Part shown: in pieces, positions 33,631-46,151 of the stretch
How the letters are laid out: each line of letters begins with the position of its first letter
How positions within the stretch are numbered: the stretch's first letter is position 1
NCBI RefSeq assembly: GCF_001411805.1
Contig: NZ_CP007212.1
Location: 2,790,001-2,854,000 of the forward strand
Reading direction: 5' to 3'
Source: Burkholderia plantarii
GTDB lineage: Bacteria; Pseudomonadota; Gammaproteobacteria; Burkholderiales; Burkholderiaceae
Length of the DNA: 64,000 nucleotides
Made by a program: the position numbers and the translations under genes
Notes under the pieces: model-generated
Database searches by the model: none
What the model was told of the DNA's origin: nothing
The model's input: only the letters and a program-made list of their open reading frames with translations

Positions 33631-33787
33631 TTTACCGTCAGGTTTTACCGTCAGGTACCAGGAGACCTGCTGATGCCCGGAAAGCCGCGTAAAACAAGCT
33701 TTCCCGAGAAGATTTTTACCGTCAAAGACGGTAAAAGTCTGGATAGTGAACGAGAATGTCTTAATCCGACCTCGATTTTTACCGTCA
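33631..33787. repeat. Repeated TTTACCGTCA motifs upstream of the integrase
   Basis: TTTACCGTCA occurs at 33631-33640, 33644-33653, 33715-33724 and 33778-33787. An inverted copy at 33727-33736 forms the perfect dyad TTTTACCGTC-aaa-GACGGTAAAA (33714-33736). The copies fill the 300 bp between the integrase start and guaA, where arm-type integrase sites, AlpA sites and the int promoter are expected. They most probably bind integrase arm domains or AlpA. Confidence 0.7.
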
Positions 33788-33817
33788 GATCTACCGCCAA
33801 CTTGTTTTGCTGGCCGG

Positions 33818-33935
33818 CGATAGTCACCGATAGATGCCGCGACGTATTTTTATAAAAATCAACACGTTACGACGATTTATCGATAGCTGGCGATAGCCCT
33901 CGAAGGACGCCGAATCACTCCCACTCGATCGTAGC
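33818..33935. other. ICE right end and attachment site at the guaA 3' end
   Basis: The sequence from the guaA stop (33915-33917) leftwards is no longer conserved coding DNA and leads to the integrase. Four CGATAG motifs lie at 33818-33823, 33828-33833, 33881-33886 and 33891-33896, in a form seen at integrase core sites. The 3' end of guaA is a known integration target. The duplicated core must lie around 33900-33935, but its length can only be fixed with the other ICE end, which is outside the window. Confidence 0.65.
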
Positions 33936-35534
33936 CGGCGGCTTCCCCGACACGTCATACACCACCCGATTGATCCCGCGCACTTCATTAATGATGCGAT
34001 TCGAAACCCGCCCCAGCAGCGCATACGGCAGATGCGCCCAATGCGCCGTCATGAAATCGGTGGTCTGCACCGCGCGCAGCGCGGTCACATAGTCGTAGGT
34101 CCGCCCATCTCCCATCACCCCCACCGACTTCACCGGCAGGAACACCGCAAACGCCTGGCTGGTAAGGTCGTACCACGACTTCCCGACCTGCGACGCATCG
34201 CAGATCCCCGCCGCCACATCCTGCTCGTTGGCGATCGTGCCGCGCAGTTCCTCGATGAAGATCGCATCGGCGCGACGCAGCAGCTCCGCGTAATCGCGCT
34301 TCACTTCTCCCAGGATCCGCACGCCCAAACCCGGCCCCGGGAACGGATGGCGATACACCATCTCCGCTGGCAGCCCGAGCGCGACGCCCAGCTCGCGCAC
34401 CTCGTCCTTGAACAAGTCACGCAGCGGCTCGAGCAGCTTCAATCCCAGCGTCTCCGGCAGCCCGCCCACGTTGTGGTGGCTCTTGATCGTCGTGGCCTTC
34501 TTCGTCTTCGCGCCGCCCGATTCGATCACGTCCGGATAGATCGTGCCCTGCGCGAGCCACTTCGCGTTGCTGAGCTTCTTCGCCTCGGCCTGGAACACTT
34601 CGACGAATTCACGCCCGATGATCTTGCGCTTCGCCTCCGGATCGGTCACGCCGGCGAGATGGCCGAGGAACTGCTCCGACGCATCCACATGGACCACCTT
34701 CGCATGCAGCCGCCCCGCGAACATGTCGAGCACCATCTGCCCTTCGTTCAGGCGAAGCAGGCCGTGATCCACGAACACGCAAGTCAGCTGGTCGCCGATC
34801 GCACGATGGATCAGCGCGGCGGCCACGCTCGAATCGACGCCGCCCGACAGGCCGAGGATCACTTCCTCGCTGCCCACCTGCTCGCGAATCAGCGCGACGG
34901 CTTCCTCGATATGGTCGCGCATCACCCAGTCCGGCTTCGCGGCGGCGATCTCGAGCACGAAGCGCTCGAGCAGCTGGCGGCCCTTCAAGGTATGCGTCAC
35001 TTCCGGGTGGAACTGCACGGCGTAGTAGCCGCGCTCTTCATCGGCCATCGCGGCGATCGGGCAGCTCGGCGTCGACGCCATCAGCTTGAAGCCGGGCGGC
35101 AGCTCGCCCACCTTGTCGCCGTGGCTCATCCACACCTTCAGCATGCCGTGGCCTTCCTCGGTGCGAAAATCCTCGATTCCGTCGAGCAGGCGCGTGTGGC
35201 CGTGCGCGCGCACTTCGGCATAGCCGAATTCGCGGTGATCGCTCCACTCCACCTTGCCGCCAAGCTGCACGGCCATGGTCTGCATCCCGTAGCAGATGCC
35301 GAGCACCGGCACGCCGAGATCCCAGACGGCCTGCGGCGCGCGCAGCTGGTGATCCTCGTAGGTGCTCGCGTGGCTACCCGACAGGATCACGCCCTTCGGC
35401 GCGAACTCGCGGACGAAATCGTCACTGACGTCGTTCGGATGGATTTCGCAGTAGACGTGCGCTTCGCGAACCCGCCGCGCAATCAGTTGGGTGACTTGCG
35501 AACCGAAGTCGAGAATCAGGATTTTGTCGTGCAT
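33915..35534 (-). CDS. guaA: GMP synthase (glutamine-hydrolysing)
   Basis: This 539-residue bifunctional enzyme converts XMP, glutamine and ATP to GMP. The N-terminal class I amidotransferase has the nucleophile in [12 protein letters not shown] and the FHPEVTH triad. The ATP-pyrophosphatase P-loop reads [14 protein letters not shown], and the C-terminal dimerisation domain ends PPATIEWE. The end is intact, so ICE insertion restored the 3' coding sequence. It is the last gene of the guaB-membrane protein-guaA group. The genes normally downstream in Burkholderia are displaced to the other side of the ICE. Confidence 0.98.
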   Translation of the reverse strand: MHDKILILDFGSQVTQLIARRVREAHVYCEIHPNDVSDDFVREFAPKGVILSGSHASTYEDHQLRAPQAVWDLGVPVLGICYGMQTMAVQLGGKVEWSDHREFGYAEVRAHGHTRLLDGIEDFRTEEGHGMLKVWMSHGDKVGELPPGFKLMASTPSCPIAAMADEERGYYAVQFHPEVTHTLKGRQLLERFVLEIAAAKPDWVMRDHIEEAVALIREQVGSEEVILGLSGGVDSSVAAALIHRAIGDQLTCVFVDHGLLRLNEGQMVLDMFAGRLHAKVVHVDASEQFLGHLAGVTDPEAKRKIIGREFVEVFQAEAKKLSNAKWLAQGTIYPDVIESGGAKTKKATTIKSHHNVGGLPETLGLKLLEPLRDLFKDEVRELGVALGLPAEMVYRHPFPGPGLGVRILGEVKRDYAELLRRADAIFIEELRGTIANEQDVAAGICDASQVGKSWYDLTSQAFAVFLPVKSVGVMGDGRTYDYVTALRAVQTTDFMTAHWAHLPYALLGRVSNRIINEVRGINRVVYDVSGKPPATIEWE

Positions 35535-35686
35535 GGCAGGCTACGGGATGAATACAAACAAGTAAGAAAAGCAGCGCACGCGGCGCTGCATCTGAATCGG
35601 AAAACGGTCCGGGCACGAGGCCCGATGAGCATCCGTTGAGCGCTCGGCACCCGCAAACGCGCAGGCCGACGAGGCACGAGCCCCGC

Positions 35687-36355
35687 TCAGCCGCGCGGAG
35701 GCGGCCGCGTCGGATCGGTGGCGGAACCCGGCGTGGCGGGCGGCGCATACGACGGCGCACCGGTTCCCGCCGGCTCCGCACGCCCGGCCGCGGTCGACGT
35801 GCCGGCCGCGCCAATGCCGGGCTCGACACGCGTCGCGGCCGGATGCGGCTGCGGCGGCACCACGACCGGCGCGGGCGTCGGCGCCGGCACGGCATCGGCA
35901 GCCGTATCGCGCCGCGTCACAACCTGCTGCGCCTTGGCGCCGGCCACCAGCACGCGCTCGCGCCGGCGCACCGCCGAGGCCAGCCGCACGCCGCCCAGCC
36001 CGATCACGAACAGCACGACGGCGGTCGCCACCGACACGAGCTGCCCGAACGCGGTCAGCTCGGGCCGGTGCAGGCCGATCAGCCAGACCACCATCAGCAC
36101 GCCGATCAGCCAGTTCACGTGGCCGACCGCGCGCGCGACGCCGGCGGTCAAATCACCGTTGAACGAGGCATGGAACGCGAGCCAGGCCAGCCCGAGCAGC
36201 GCGATGCCGAACGCCTGGCCGACCATCGCTGGATCGACCGGTACCAGTTGCAGCGCGTCGTACAGCCCCTTCCAGGGCGTCAGCACGAACAGCACACCCC
36301 CTGCGAGCAGCAGCAGGGCATCGATGACGAGTACGACGCGCAGCAGTGGTTTCAT
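35687..36355 (-). CDS. Membrane protein with Pro/Ala-rich tail, between guaB and guaA
   Basis: The 222-residue protein has four hydrophobic segments in the first 125 residues (MKPLLRVVLVIDALLLLAGG at the start, then about 47-63, 78-95 and 102-123). A basic stretch follows (VRRRERVLVAG), then a roughly 85-residue low-complexity tail rich in Pro, Ala and Thr. No family is certain. It starts 6 bp from the guaB stop in the same direction, so it is cotranscribed with guaB. A connection to purine metabolism is not evident. A long overlapping + strand frame is an antisense shadow. Confidence 0.75.
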   Translation of the reverse strand: MKPLLRVVLVIDALLLLAGGVLFVLTPWKGLYDALQLVPVDPAMVGQAFGIALLGLAWLAFHASFNGDLTAGVARAVGHVNWLIGVLMVVWLIGLHRPELTAFGQLVSVATAVVLFVIGLGGVRLASAVRRRERVLVAGAKAQQVVTRRDTAADAVPAPTPAPVVVPPQPHPAATRVEPGIGAAGTSTAAGRAEPAGTGAPSYAPPATPGSATDPTRPPPRG

Positions 36356-36361
36356 TGGCGA

Positions 36362-37849
<1,488 letters not shown>

Positions 37850-37963
37850 TTATACGCGATGCGCGGCAGATTTTCACAACACGAACAACGGCTTAGCGGC
37901 TTTCCCGCTGGCCGTTCGCTTTGAGCTTCGTCAGGCGTTCGTCCGGATTTCGCCGCCGCGCCG

Positions 37964-37985
37964 CGATGTTCGGATCCGAACATCG
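37964..37985. promoter_or_regulatory. 22-bp perfect palindrome between guaB and the EamA gene
   Basis: CGATGTTCGGA followed by its exact complement forms a 22-bp palindrome with no spacer. It lies 142 bp from the guaB start and 195 bp from the EamA start. Nothing else was seen in the 357-bp divergent gap (37823-38179). A dimeric repressor site is the simplest reading. The regulator is unknown and is not encoded next to it. Confidence 0.6.
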
Positions 37986-38179
37986 GGCGTCGGCCGACCG
38001 TCCCGGACGCCGCCCTGCCCCCACATCGGCCAGGCTCAGCCGTCTCGCGAACGCACCGGCCGATTGAAGCAGGCATCCCGCGAAAACCTCGCCGAGTGCA
38101 GGATTCGACAAGACGGGCGGGCCCGGCCCCGCTACGATGCGCTGCCTCGAACTCTCGCCTGAACGCAAGGAAACCCGTC

Positions 38180-39172
38180 ATGCAGCGCGGCGTCATCTAC
38201 GGCATCCTCGCCGGAGCCCTCTGGGGCATGGTATTTCTGGTCCCGCGGCTGCTCGCCGAGGTCTCGCCGCTGGCGCTGAGCGCGGGCCGCTACACGATGT
38301 ACGGGCTGGTTTCGGCGCTGGTCGCGCTGCCGGCCGCGCGCTCGCTGCTGACGCGGCTCACGCGCGAGGATCTGGTCGCGCTCGTGCAGCTCGCGATCGT
38401 CGGCAATCTCGGCTACTACATGCTGCTGGCCACGGCCGTGCACCTGATCGGCATCGCGCCGAGCTCGCTGATCGTCGGCGTGCTGCCCGTCACGGTCACG
38501 CTCACGGGGCTGCGCGACGCCGACGCGGTGCCGCTGCGCCGCCTCGCGCTGCCGCTCGTGCTGGTGGCGGCCGGCATCGCCTGCATCAATGTCGACCTGT
38601 TCACCTCGAGCGCCGCGCGCGCCACCTCCACGTTCGACAAGCTCGCCGGCGTGGGCTGCGCGGCCGGCGCGCTCGCGAGCTGGACCTGGTACGCGGTCGC
38701 CAACGCGCGCTACCTGCGCCGCCACCATCGCTTCGACGGCAACGAATGGTCGGTGCTGTGGGGCGTCGTCACCGGGCTGGTCGGCGCGCTCGGCTGGCTC
38801 GCGCTCGCGGTGCTGCCGGCCGGCAGCGTCGCGATGCCGGCGCCGGGCCGCTGGCCGGCCTTCTGGCTGCTCAATCTTGGCCTCGCGATCGGCGCGTCGT
38901 GGCTCGGCAACTGTCTGTGGAATGCGGCGTCCAGGCGCCTGCCGCTGACGCTGACAGGCCAGCTGATCGTGTTCGAGACGGTGTTCGCGATGCTCTACGG
39001 CTTCGCGTTCGAGGCGCGGCTGCCGCGGCCGCTGGAAGCCGGCGCGCTGTTGCTGCTGCTGGCGGGCGTCTACGGCGCCGTGCGCCGGCACGGCAAGGCC
39101 GCGCCGCCACCGGCCGGCCCCGGCAGCCCCGATCTCGAACAGGAGGCCGCGCTCGGGCGGCCGGCACGCTGA
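38180..39172 (+). CDS. EamA/DMT-family transporter
   Basis: This 330-residue inner-membrane protein has ten hydrophobic segments in two EamA repeats, starting MQRGVIYGILAGALWGMVFL. The second repeat begins at about residue 170 (GVGCAAGALASWTWYAVANA). It ends in a Pro/Gly-rich tail. DMT carriers export amino acids, nucleobases or metabolites; the substrate cannot be told. ATG at 38180 follows AAGGAAA. A second long frame on the + strand in the same DNA is a GC shadow. Confidence 0.9.
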   Translation: MQRGVIYGILAGALWGMVFLVPRLLAEVSPLALSAGRYTMYGLVSALVALPAARSLLTRLTREDLVALVQLAIVGNLGYYMLLATAVHLIGIAPSSLIVGVLPVTVTLTGLRDADAVPLRRLALPLVLVAAGIACINVDLFTSSAARATSTFDKLAGVGCAAGALASWTWYAVANARYLRRHHRFDGNEWSVLWGVVTGLVGALGWLALAVLPAGSVAMPAPGRWPAFWLLNLGLAIGASWLGNCLWNAASRRLPLTLTGQLIVFETVFAMLYGFAFEARLPRPLEAGALLLLLAGVYGAVRRHGKAAPPPAGPGSPDLEQEAALGRPAR

Positions 39173-39380
39173 GCCGGGCGCCGGCCGGGCAAGCCGGGGC
39201 GCCGCTGCATCGACGAGCGGATGGGGAAACGGAACGGGATGGCGAGCGGGAACGGCCGCGCAGCGCAGCGCCACGCGGCGCCGTCACGTGACAGCAGCGC
39301 GCCGCCAGCATCGGCAATCCCGCCCCGAAAAGCGCGGGAACGCCGGGGCCGCCAGGTCCGCGGCGACGAACAACAACGCC

Positions 39381-39704
39381 TCAGCGCGAATCCTTGTGCT
39401 GCCATTTGCGGCCTTCCACGGACCCTTCGCGGCGCGTCTTGTCCACGCGGCGCTGGCGCGCCGCCTTCGGATCGACCACCAGCGGCCGGTAGATCTCGAC
39501 GCGGTCGCCGTCGCGCAGCACGGTGTCGAGCGGCGCGAGCTTGCCGAACACGCCCGTCTTCGCGACGCTCACGTCGATCTCGGGATGCCGGGCCACGATC
39601 CCGCTCGCCTCGATCGCCTCGCGCACGGTGGTGTTCTCCGGCACCGCCAGATCGATCAGCGTCTGCTGCGCGGGCAGCGCGTAGCACACCTGCACGGCCA
39701 ACAT
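39381..39704 (-). CDS. rnfH: RnfH-family ubiquitin-fold protein
   Basis: This 107-residue protein of the RnfH (UPF0125) family has a ubiquitin-like beta-grasp fold: MLAVQVCYALPAQQTLIDLA, then SVAKTGVFGKLAPLDTVLRD and GDRVEIYRPLVVDPKAAR. The C-terminus is basic. RnfH is encoded beside RatA in many proteobacteria; its function is unclear. The start at 39704 lies two bases beyond the ratA stop, so the pair is translationally coupled. Confidence 0.92.
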   Translation of the reverse strand: MLAVQVCYALPAQQTLIDLAVPENTTVREAIEASGIVARHPEIDVSVAKTGVFGKLAPLDTVLRDGDRVEIYRPLVVDPKAARQRRVDKTRREGSVEGRKWQHKDSR

Positions 39705-39706
39705 CG

Positions 39707-40144
39707 TCAGCCCTTCCCGTAGCGCTGGTCGGCGCGCTTGACGAAAGAATCGACGAAGGTGTTCGCGATGTGGCTGAACACCGGGCCGATGATCTTCTCG
39801 AGGATCACGTTGGTGAATTCGTAGTGCAGCGAGAACTCGATCTTGCAGGCATCGGCGCGCAGCGGCGTGAAGCGCCAGTAGCCCGTGAACTTCTTGAACG
39901 GGCCGTCGGCGAACTCCATGTCGATGCGGTGCGGCCGCTCCTGCGTGTTGCGGGTCGCGAAGTGCTGCCGGATACCCTTGAAGTTGATGTCGATCCGCGC
40001 CTCCATGCCGGTCTCGTCCTGGCGGCGGATTTCGATGCCGCCGCACCACGGCAGGAAGTTCGGGTAGTCGGCCACGTCGGTGACGAGGTCGAACATCTGT
40101 TCCGCCGAATGGCGGATCAATACGGTTTTCTGGACATCTGCCAT
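39707..40144 (-). CDS. ratA: RatA-like START-domain protein (coenzyme Q-binding/ribosome association)
   Basis: The 145-residue protein has the COQ10/START fold: MADVQKTVLIRHSAEQMFDL, VADYPNFLPWCGG, FTGYWRFTPL and SLHYEFTNVILEKIIGPVF. In E. coli RatA was reported to block ribosome subunit joining, while relatives bind coenzyme Q. It is followed by rnfH and is divergent from smpB across 94 bp, the conserved ratA-rnfH/smpB arrangement. Confidence 0.92.
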   Translation of the reverse strand: MADVQKTVLIRHSAEQMFDLVTDVADYPNFLPWCGGIEIRRQDETGMEARIDINFKGIRQHFATRNTQERPHRIDMEFADGPFKKFTGYWRFTPLRADACKIEFSLHYEFTNVILEKIIGPVFSHIANTFVDSFVKRADQRYGKG

Positions 40145-40238
40145 AAATCTCGCGGCATCAAGAGTGGGGGCCGAGCCGGGCCAACCGCGCCCCGCTTTGC
40201 TAAAATCGTGATTTTAAACGAGTTGGCCATTTCCTTTC

Positions 40239-40694
40239 ATGAGCATCATAGACAACAGAAAGGCCTTCTTCGACTATCACATCGAGGAACGCTACGAAGC
40301 AGGGCTCGTGCTCGAAGGATGGGAGGTCAAGGCGCTGCGCGCGGGCCGTGGCCAGATCAGGGAAGGCTACGTGATCGTCAAGAACGCCGAGATCTTCCTG
40401 ATCGGCACGCACATCAGCCCGCTCCCGGAAGCTTCGACGCACATCCAGCCCGATCCGGTCCGCACGCGCAAGCTACTGCTGCATCGTGACGAGATCAAGA
40501 AGCTGATCGGCAAGGTCGAGCAGCGCGGCTACACGCTGGTGCCGCTGAACTTCCACTACAAGGGCGGACGCGTCAAGTGCGAAATCGGCCTCGCCAAGGG
40601 CAAGAAGCTGCACGACAAGCGCGAAACCGAGAAGAAGCGCGACTGGGAGCGCGAAAAGGCGCGGATCATGCGCGCGGGCGCGGGCTCCGCCTGA
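40239..40694 (+). CDS. smpB: SsrA-binding protein SmpB
   Basis: This 151-residue tmRNA partner is needed for rescue of stalled ribosomes. It has the OB-fold core ([39 protein letters not shown]) and the basic C-terminal tail ([20 protein letters not shown]) that mimics an mRNA in the decoding site. The length is normal. It is followed by a strong terminator at 40757. Confidence 0.97.
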   Translation: MSIIDNRKAFFDYHIEERYEAGLVLEGWEVKALRAGRGQIREGYVIVKNAEIFLIGTHISPLPEASTHIQPDPVRTRKLLLHRDEIKKLIGKVEQRGYTLVPLNFHYKGGRVKCEIGLAKGKKLHDKRETEKKRDWEREKARIMRAGAGSA

Positions 40695-40756
40695 AACGGA
40701 TCGCGGGCCGTTCCGGCGGCGGCTCTCCCGCCCCGACCACCGCCTCCTGAAACGGC

Positions 40757-40787
40757 AACGGCCCGCATCACGCGGGCCGTTTCCTTT
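40757..40787 (+). terminator. Rho-independent terminator after smpB
   Basis: AACGGCCCGC and GCGGGCCGTT form a perfect 10-bp stem with a 5-base loop, followed by a T-rich run (TTTCCTTT). It lies 62 bp after the smpB stop, between convergent smpB and the SPFH gene, so it may serve both directions. Confidence 0.85.
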
Positions 40788-40813
40788 GCTGCGCTTGTCG
40801 GCGCCGCCGGGCG

Positions 40814-41746
40814 TCAGCCCTTCGCGGTCCCCGGCGCGCCGCGGTTGACGATCGTCAGCGCCGAAGCAATCGATGTGCTCAGGTCAGACAAATTCGACGG
40901 CACGATCAGCGTGTTGCCCTGCTTGGCCAGGTTCGCGAACGCGCTCACGTACTGCTCGGCCACCTTCAGGTTCACCGCCTCCATGCCGCCCTGCGACTGG
41001 ATCGCCTGCGCGATCTTCTGGATCGCCTGCGCGTTGGCCTCGGCCACCGCGAGGATCGCCGCGGCCTCGCCCTGCGCCTGGTTGATGGCGGCCTGCCGCT
41101 CGCCCTCGGATTTCTGGATCGCCGCCTCGCGCGCCCCCGAGGCAAGATTGATTTGCTCCTGCCGGCGTCCTTCCGAGGCCGCCACCAGCGCGCGCTTCTC
41201 GCGCTCGGCGGTGATCTGCGCCTGCATCGCGTGCAGGATCTCCTTGGGCGGCGTGAGATCCTTGATCTCGTAGCGCAGCACCTTCACGCCCCAGTTCGAA
41301 GCGGCGACGTCGAGCGCCGACACGATGCTGTGGTTGATGAAGTCGCGCTCCTCGAAGGTCTTGTCGAGCTCGAGCTTGCCGATCACCGAGCGCAGCATGG
41401 TCTGCGAGAGCTGCGTGATCGCCAGCACGAAGTTGCTGGAGCCGTAGGAGGCCTTCATCGGGTCGGTGACCTGGAAATACAGCACGCCGTCCACCTGCAG
41501 TTGCGTGTTGTCGCGCGTGATGCAGACCTGGCTCGGCACGTCGAGCGGGATCTCCTTCAGCACATGGCGGTAGGCGATCCGGTCGATGAACGGCAGCACC
41601 ACGTTGAGCCCCGGCGAGAGTGTCGCGTGATAGCGCCCGAAGCGTTCGAGCACCCAGGCGTGCTGCTGCGGGACGATCTTCACCGTCTTCGACAGCACCA
41701 CGAACACGATGATGAGCAGCACCACCCAGAAAATCAGCGCATTCAT
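40814..41746 (-). CDS. SPFH/stomatin-like membrane protease-associated protein (QmcA-like)
   Basis: The 310-residue protein starts with one transmembrane helix (MNALIFWVVLLIIVFVVLSK) followed by the SPFH/band-7 domain (VPQQHAWVLERFGRYHATLS, LPFIDRIAYRHVLKE, VLYFQVTDP). Next comes a long Ala/Gln/Glu coiled coil (about residues 190-255). Such stomatins form ring oligomers in the inner membrane and work with an NfeD partner, which is encoded 48 bp upstream and read first. ATG at 41746. Confidence 0.93.
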   Translation of the reverse strand: MNALIFWVVLLIIVFVVLSKTVKIVPQQHAWVLERFGRYHATLSPGLNVVLPFIDRIAYRHVLKEIPLDVPSQVCITRDNTQLQVDGVLYFQVTDPMKASYGSSNFVLAITQLSQTMLRSVIGKLELDKTFEERDFINHSIVSALDVAASNWGVKVLRYEIKDLTPPKEILHAMQAQITAEREKRALVAASEGRRQEQINLASGAREAAIQKSEGERQAAINQAQGEAAAILAVAEANAQAIQKIAQAIQSQGGMEAVNLKVAEQYVSAFANLAKQGNTLIVPSNLSDLSTSIASALTIVNRGAPGTAKG

Positions 41747-41794
41747 GAAACCAGCCTCCCTGTAATTGACGGATCGAAGTGGCGCGCCGGGCGC

Positions 41795-42229
41795 TCAGCC
41801 CCGCTGCCTCGCGACGACGATCAGACAGTTTCCCCGTACGGCGCGCACTTCGTAGTGCAACGCGTCGTCGCGCTCGCCCTCGGCGAGTTCGACGTCCCAG
41901 TCGGCGCCGCGATACGGCACGCGCGCGCGCCGCTCATGCCAGCGCGCCACGTCGAGCGCCGCGCCGATGTCGAGATTGACGTCGGGATTGGCCGACGCGT
42001 CGCGCTTCTGGCGGCGCCCGAAGCGCGAGCGACGCAGCGCCACCAGCAGCACCAGCGCGACCAGCGCGGCGGCGGCCACCTGCGCATGCGGCGCGCCGCC
42101 GGCCAGGTGGACGAGGCCGCCGGCGACGAAGCCGAGCGCGATCATCAGCAGGTAGAACGTGCCCGTCATCAGCTCGGCCACCACCAGCACGCCGACGCCG
42201 ATCCACCAGATCAGTTGGCCTGACAACAT
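41795..42229 (-). CDS. NfeD-family membrane protein
   Basis: This 144-residue protein has three hydrophobic segments (about residues 7-26, 28-47 and 53-68) and a C-terminal OB-fold-like domain (RARVPYRGADWDVELAEGER, then YEVRAVRGNCLIVV), the short NfeD type without the ClpP-like protease domain. It acts with the stomatin encoded just downstream. ATG 42229 has GGAGGT five bases before it and was preferred to an upstream TTG. Confidence 0.9.
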   Translation of the reverse strand: MLSGQLIWWIGVGVLVVAELMTGTFYLLMIALGFVAGGLVHLAGGAPHAQVAAAALVALVLLVALRRSRFGRRQKRDASANPDVNLDIGAALDVARWHERRARVPYRGADWDVELAEGERDDALHYEVRAVRGNCLIVVARQRG

Positions 42230-42245
42230 CCCGACCTCCAAACGA

Positions 42246-42279
42246 AAACACCCCGGTAGCCACCGGGGTGTTTATAGCA
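42246..42279 (-). terminator. Terminator downstream of ppsA
   Basis: AAACACCCCGGT and ACCGGGGTGTTT form a perfect 12-bp stem with a 4-base loop. On the minus strand it is followed by TTTCGTT. It lies about 97 bp after the ppsA stop and just before nfeD, so it separates the two units. Confidence 0.85.
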
Positions 42280-42369
42280 CAGAGCCGTGCACGAATCGGG
42301 GCTCCGGCGGCCGGTTCCGGCATGCAACGGCAAAACGCCGCCCGCCGGAGCCGGCCTCGCGAACACGGC

Positions 42370-44772
<2,403 letters not shown>

Positions 44773-45241
44773 ACAAGCCCCTAAGTGTGAAAAAAATTCA
44801 CGATCGCGCGATTGGGCTTGATGCACGGCCGCTTGCAAAAACGGGGGCGTGCATCGCGCGACCTGTTGGATAAGCATTCGCGAGGCGACGCGGCGTGTAA
44901 AAATCCCGGCAGAAAGGCGAACAAGCAGACAAATCGCCCAATTTGCCGGGAACACAAGCCAGCGACGGTAAAAAAGACGGGATCGTGATGTCTTTTCCGC
45001 AACGGCTTATCCAACAGGTTGGTCGCTATTCTACCGTGCCGGCCGTGCGATGTGCGAATGCGGCCCGAGCGCGCGCTCGAACGGGATCGCGAGCGGCGGC
45101 GGACGCGGCCGCTCGCGATCCGCGCGCCACGCGTGCAAGGCGCGTCGGCTCCGCCCGCGCGGGCCGGAAACGGTGCGCGCCGGCCCTGCTAGAATGGCCG
45201 CTTCCGGCCGTCCAGGCCGCCATCGCGCACGCTCGCCATTC
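44773..45241. promoter_or_regulatory. Divergent region between ppsA and ppsR
   Basis: This 469-bp gap holds the promoters of the two divergent genes. It contains no convincing gene. The TTGGATAAGCA-type segment near 44868 and the TTATCCAACAGGTTGG segment near 45006 are complementary in part (CTGTTGGATAAG / CTTATCCAACAG, 44863-44874 and 45005-45016), giving a 12-bp inverted repeat with a wide spacing of about 130 bp. Confidence 0.55.
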
Positions 45242-46057
45242 ATGCTTCCAACCGTTTTCATCGTCTCCGACGGCACCGGGATCACCGCCGAAACCTTCGC
45301 GCACTCGATCCTGTCCCAGTTCGACCAGAAGTTCCGGCTCGTGCGCGTGCCGTTCGTCGATTCGCACGACAAGGCGTACCTGACGGTGCAGAAGATCAAC
45401 GACGCGGCACAGCTCGACGGCCGCCGCCCGATCGTGTTCACGACGCTGGTGGACGGCGAGTCGAACGACATCGTCAAGCGCTCCAACGCGCTGATCCTCG
45501 ACATGTTCCAGCGCTTCGTCGAGCCGCTCGAGCAGGAACTGCAGCTGAAGTCGACGCACGCGATGGGCCGCGGCCACCAGAACGCGGACACCGATGAATA
45601 CAAGACGCGGATCGAGGCCATCAACTTCTCGCTCGCGCACGACGACGGTCAGTCCGACCGCAATCTCGCCGAGGCCGAAGTGATCCTGGTGGGCGTGTCT
45701 CGCAGCGGCAAGACCCCGACCAGCCTCTACCTCGCGATGCAGTACGGCGTGAAGGCCGCGAACTATCCGCTGATTCCCGAGGACTTCGAGCGCGGCAAGC
45801 TGCCGGGCGAACTCGCCCAGCATCGCGACAAGCTGTTCGGGCTGTCGATCGATGCGCAGCGGCTCTCCGAGATCCGCAACGAGCGGCGCCCCGGCAGCAA
45901 GTATGCGTCGCCCGAGAACTGCCGCTTCGAGATCAACGAGGCCGAGGCGATGATGCGGCGTGAAGGGATCAACTGGCTGTCGTCGACGCACAAGTCGATC
46001 GAGGAGATCGCCACCACGATCCTGCAGGAAATCAAGCTCGACCGGCAGTCGTACTGA
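45242..46057 (+). CDS. ppsR: PEP synthase regulatory kinase/phosphorylase (DUF299)
   Basis: The 271-residue bifunctional protein inactivates PEP synthase by ADP-dependent threonine phosphorylation and reactivates it by phosphate-dependent removal. Visible motifs are [20 protein letters not shown] and the P-loop [16 protein letters not shown] at about residues 149-164, and [12 protein letters not shown] at the end. ATG 45242 is the family start. An upstream extension is GC-rich junk. Divergence from ppsA is the standard arrangement. Confidence 0.96.
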   Translation: MLPTVFIVSDGTGITAETFAHSILSQFDQKFRLVRVPFVDSHDKAYLTVQKINDAAQLDGRRPIVFTTLVDGESNDIVKRSNALILDMFQRFVEPLEQELQLKSTHAMGRGHQNADTDEYKTRIEAINFSLAHDDGQSDRNLAEAEVILVGVSRSGKTPTSLYLAMQYGVKAANYPLIPEDFERGKLPGELAQHRDKLFGLSIDAQRLSEIRNERRPGSKYASPENCRFEINEAEAMMRREGINWLSSTHKSIEEIATTILQEIKLDRQSY

Positions 46058-46101
46058 GCGCGGCGGCCCGGCGCGACACAACGGACATGCATGAAAGAAC
46101 A

Positions 46102-46132
46102 GCGGGTGCCCCAGGGGCATCCGCCGTTTTTT
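46102..46132 (+). terminator. Rho-independent terminator after ppsR
   Basis: GCGGGTGCC and GGCATCCGC form a 9-bp stem (one G-U pair) with a CCAGG loop, followed by CGTTTTTT. It lies between convergent ppsR and the rRNA methyltransferase gene. Confidence 0.88.
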
Positions 46133-46151
46133 GTCGACCGAACCGCCGGGC

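Larger units (their letters stand above)
1..33935. mobile_element. Integrative and conjugative element (RP4/Tn4371-like), left end outside window
   Basis: The stretch carries a complete set of ICE functions: P-type coupling protein and Trb mating-pore genes at the left, a MOB-P relaxase, RepA/ParA/ParB, regulators and a tyrosine integrase that lies immediately next to the 3' end of guaA. The right boundary is placed at the guaA stop codon region, because the integrase is adjacent and the sequence changes there from accessory to core Burkholderia genes. The left boundary and the second attachment repeat are not in the window. Gene content (repA, parA, parB, traF, traG, trb) resembles the Tn4371 family, but the integrase is P4-like and the target is guaA, so family membership is inferred from the backbone only. 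Confidence 0.9.

Noticed and set aside
33631..33787. CRISPR or tRNA-type attachment repeat
   Set aside because: The TTTACCGTCA copies are irregularly spaced and in both orientations. No tRNA structure is found near the junction; the target is guaA.
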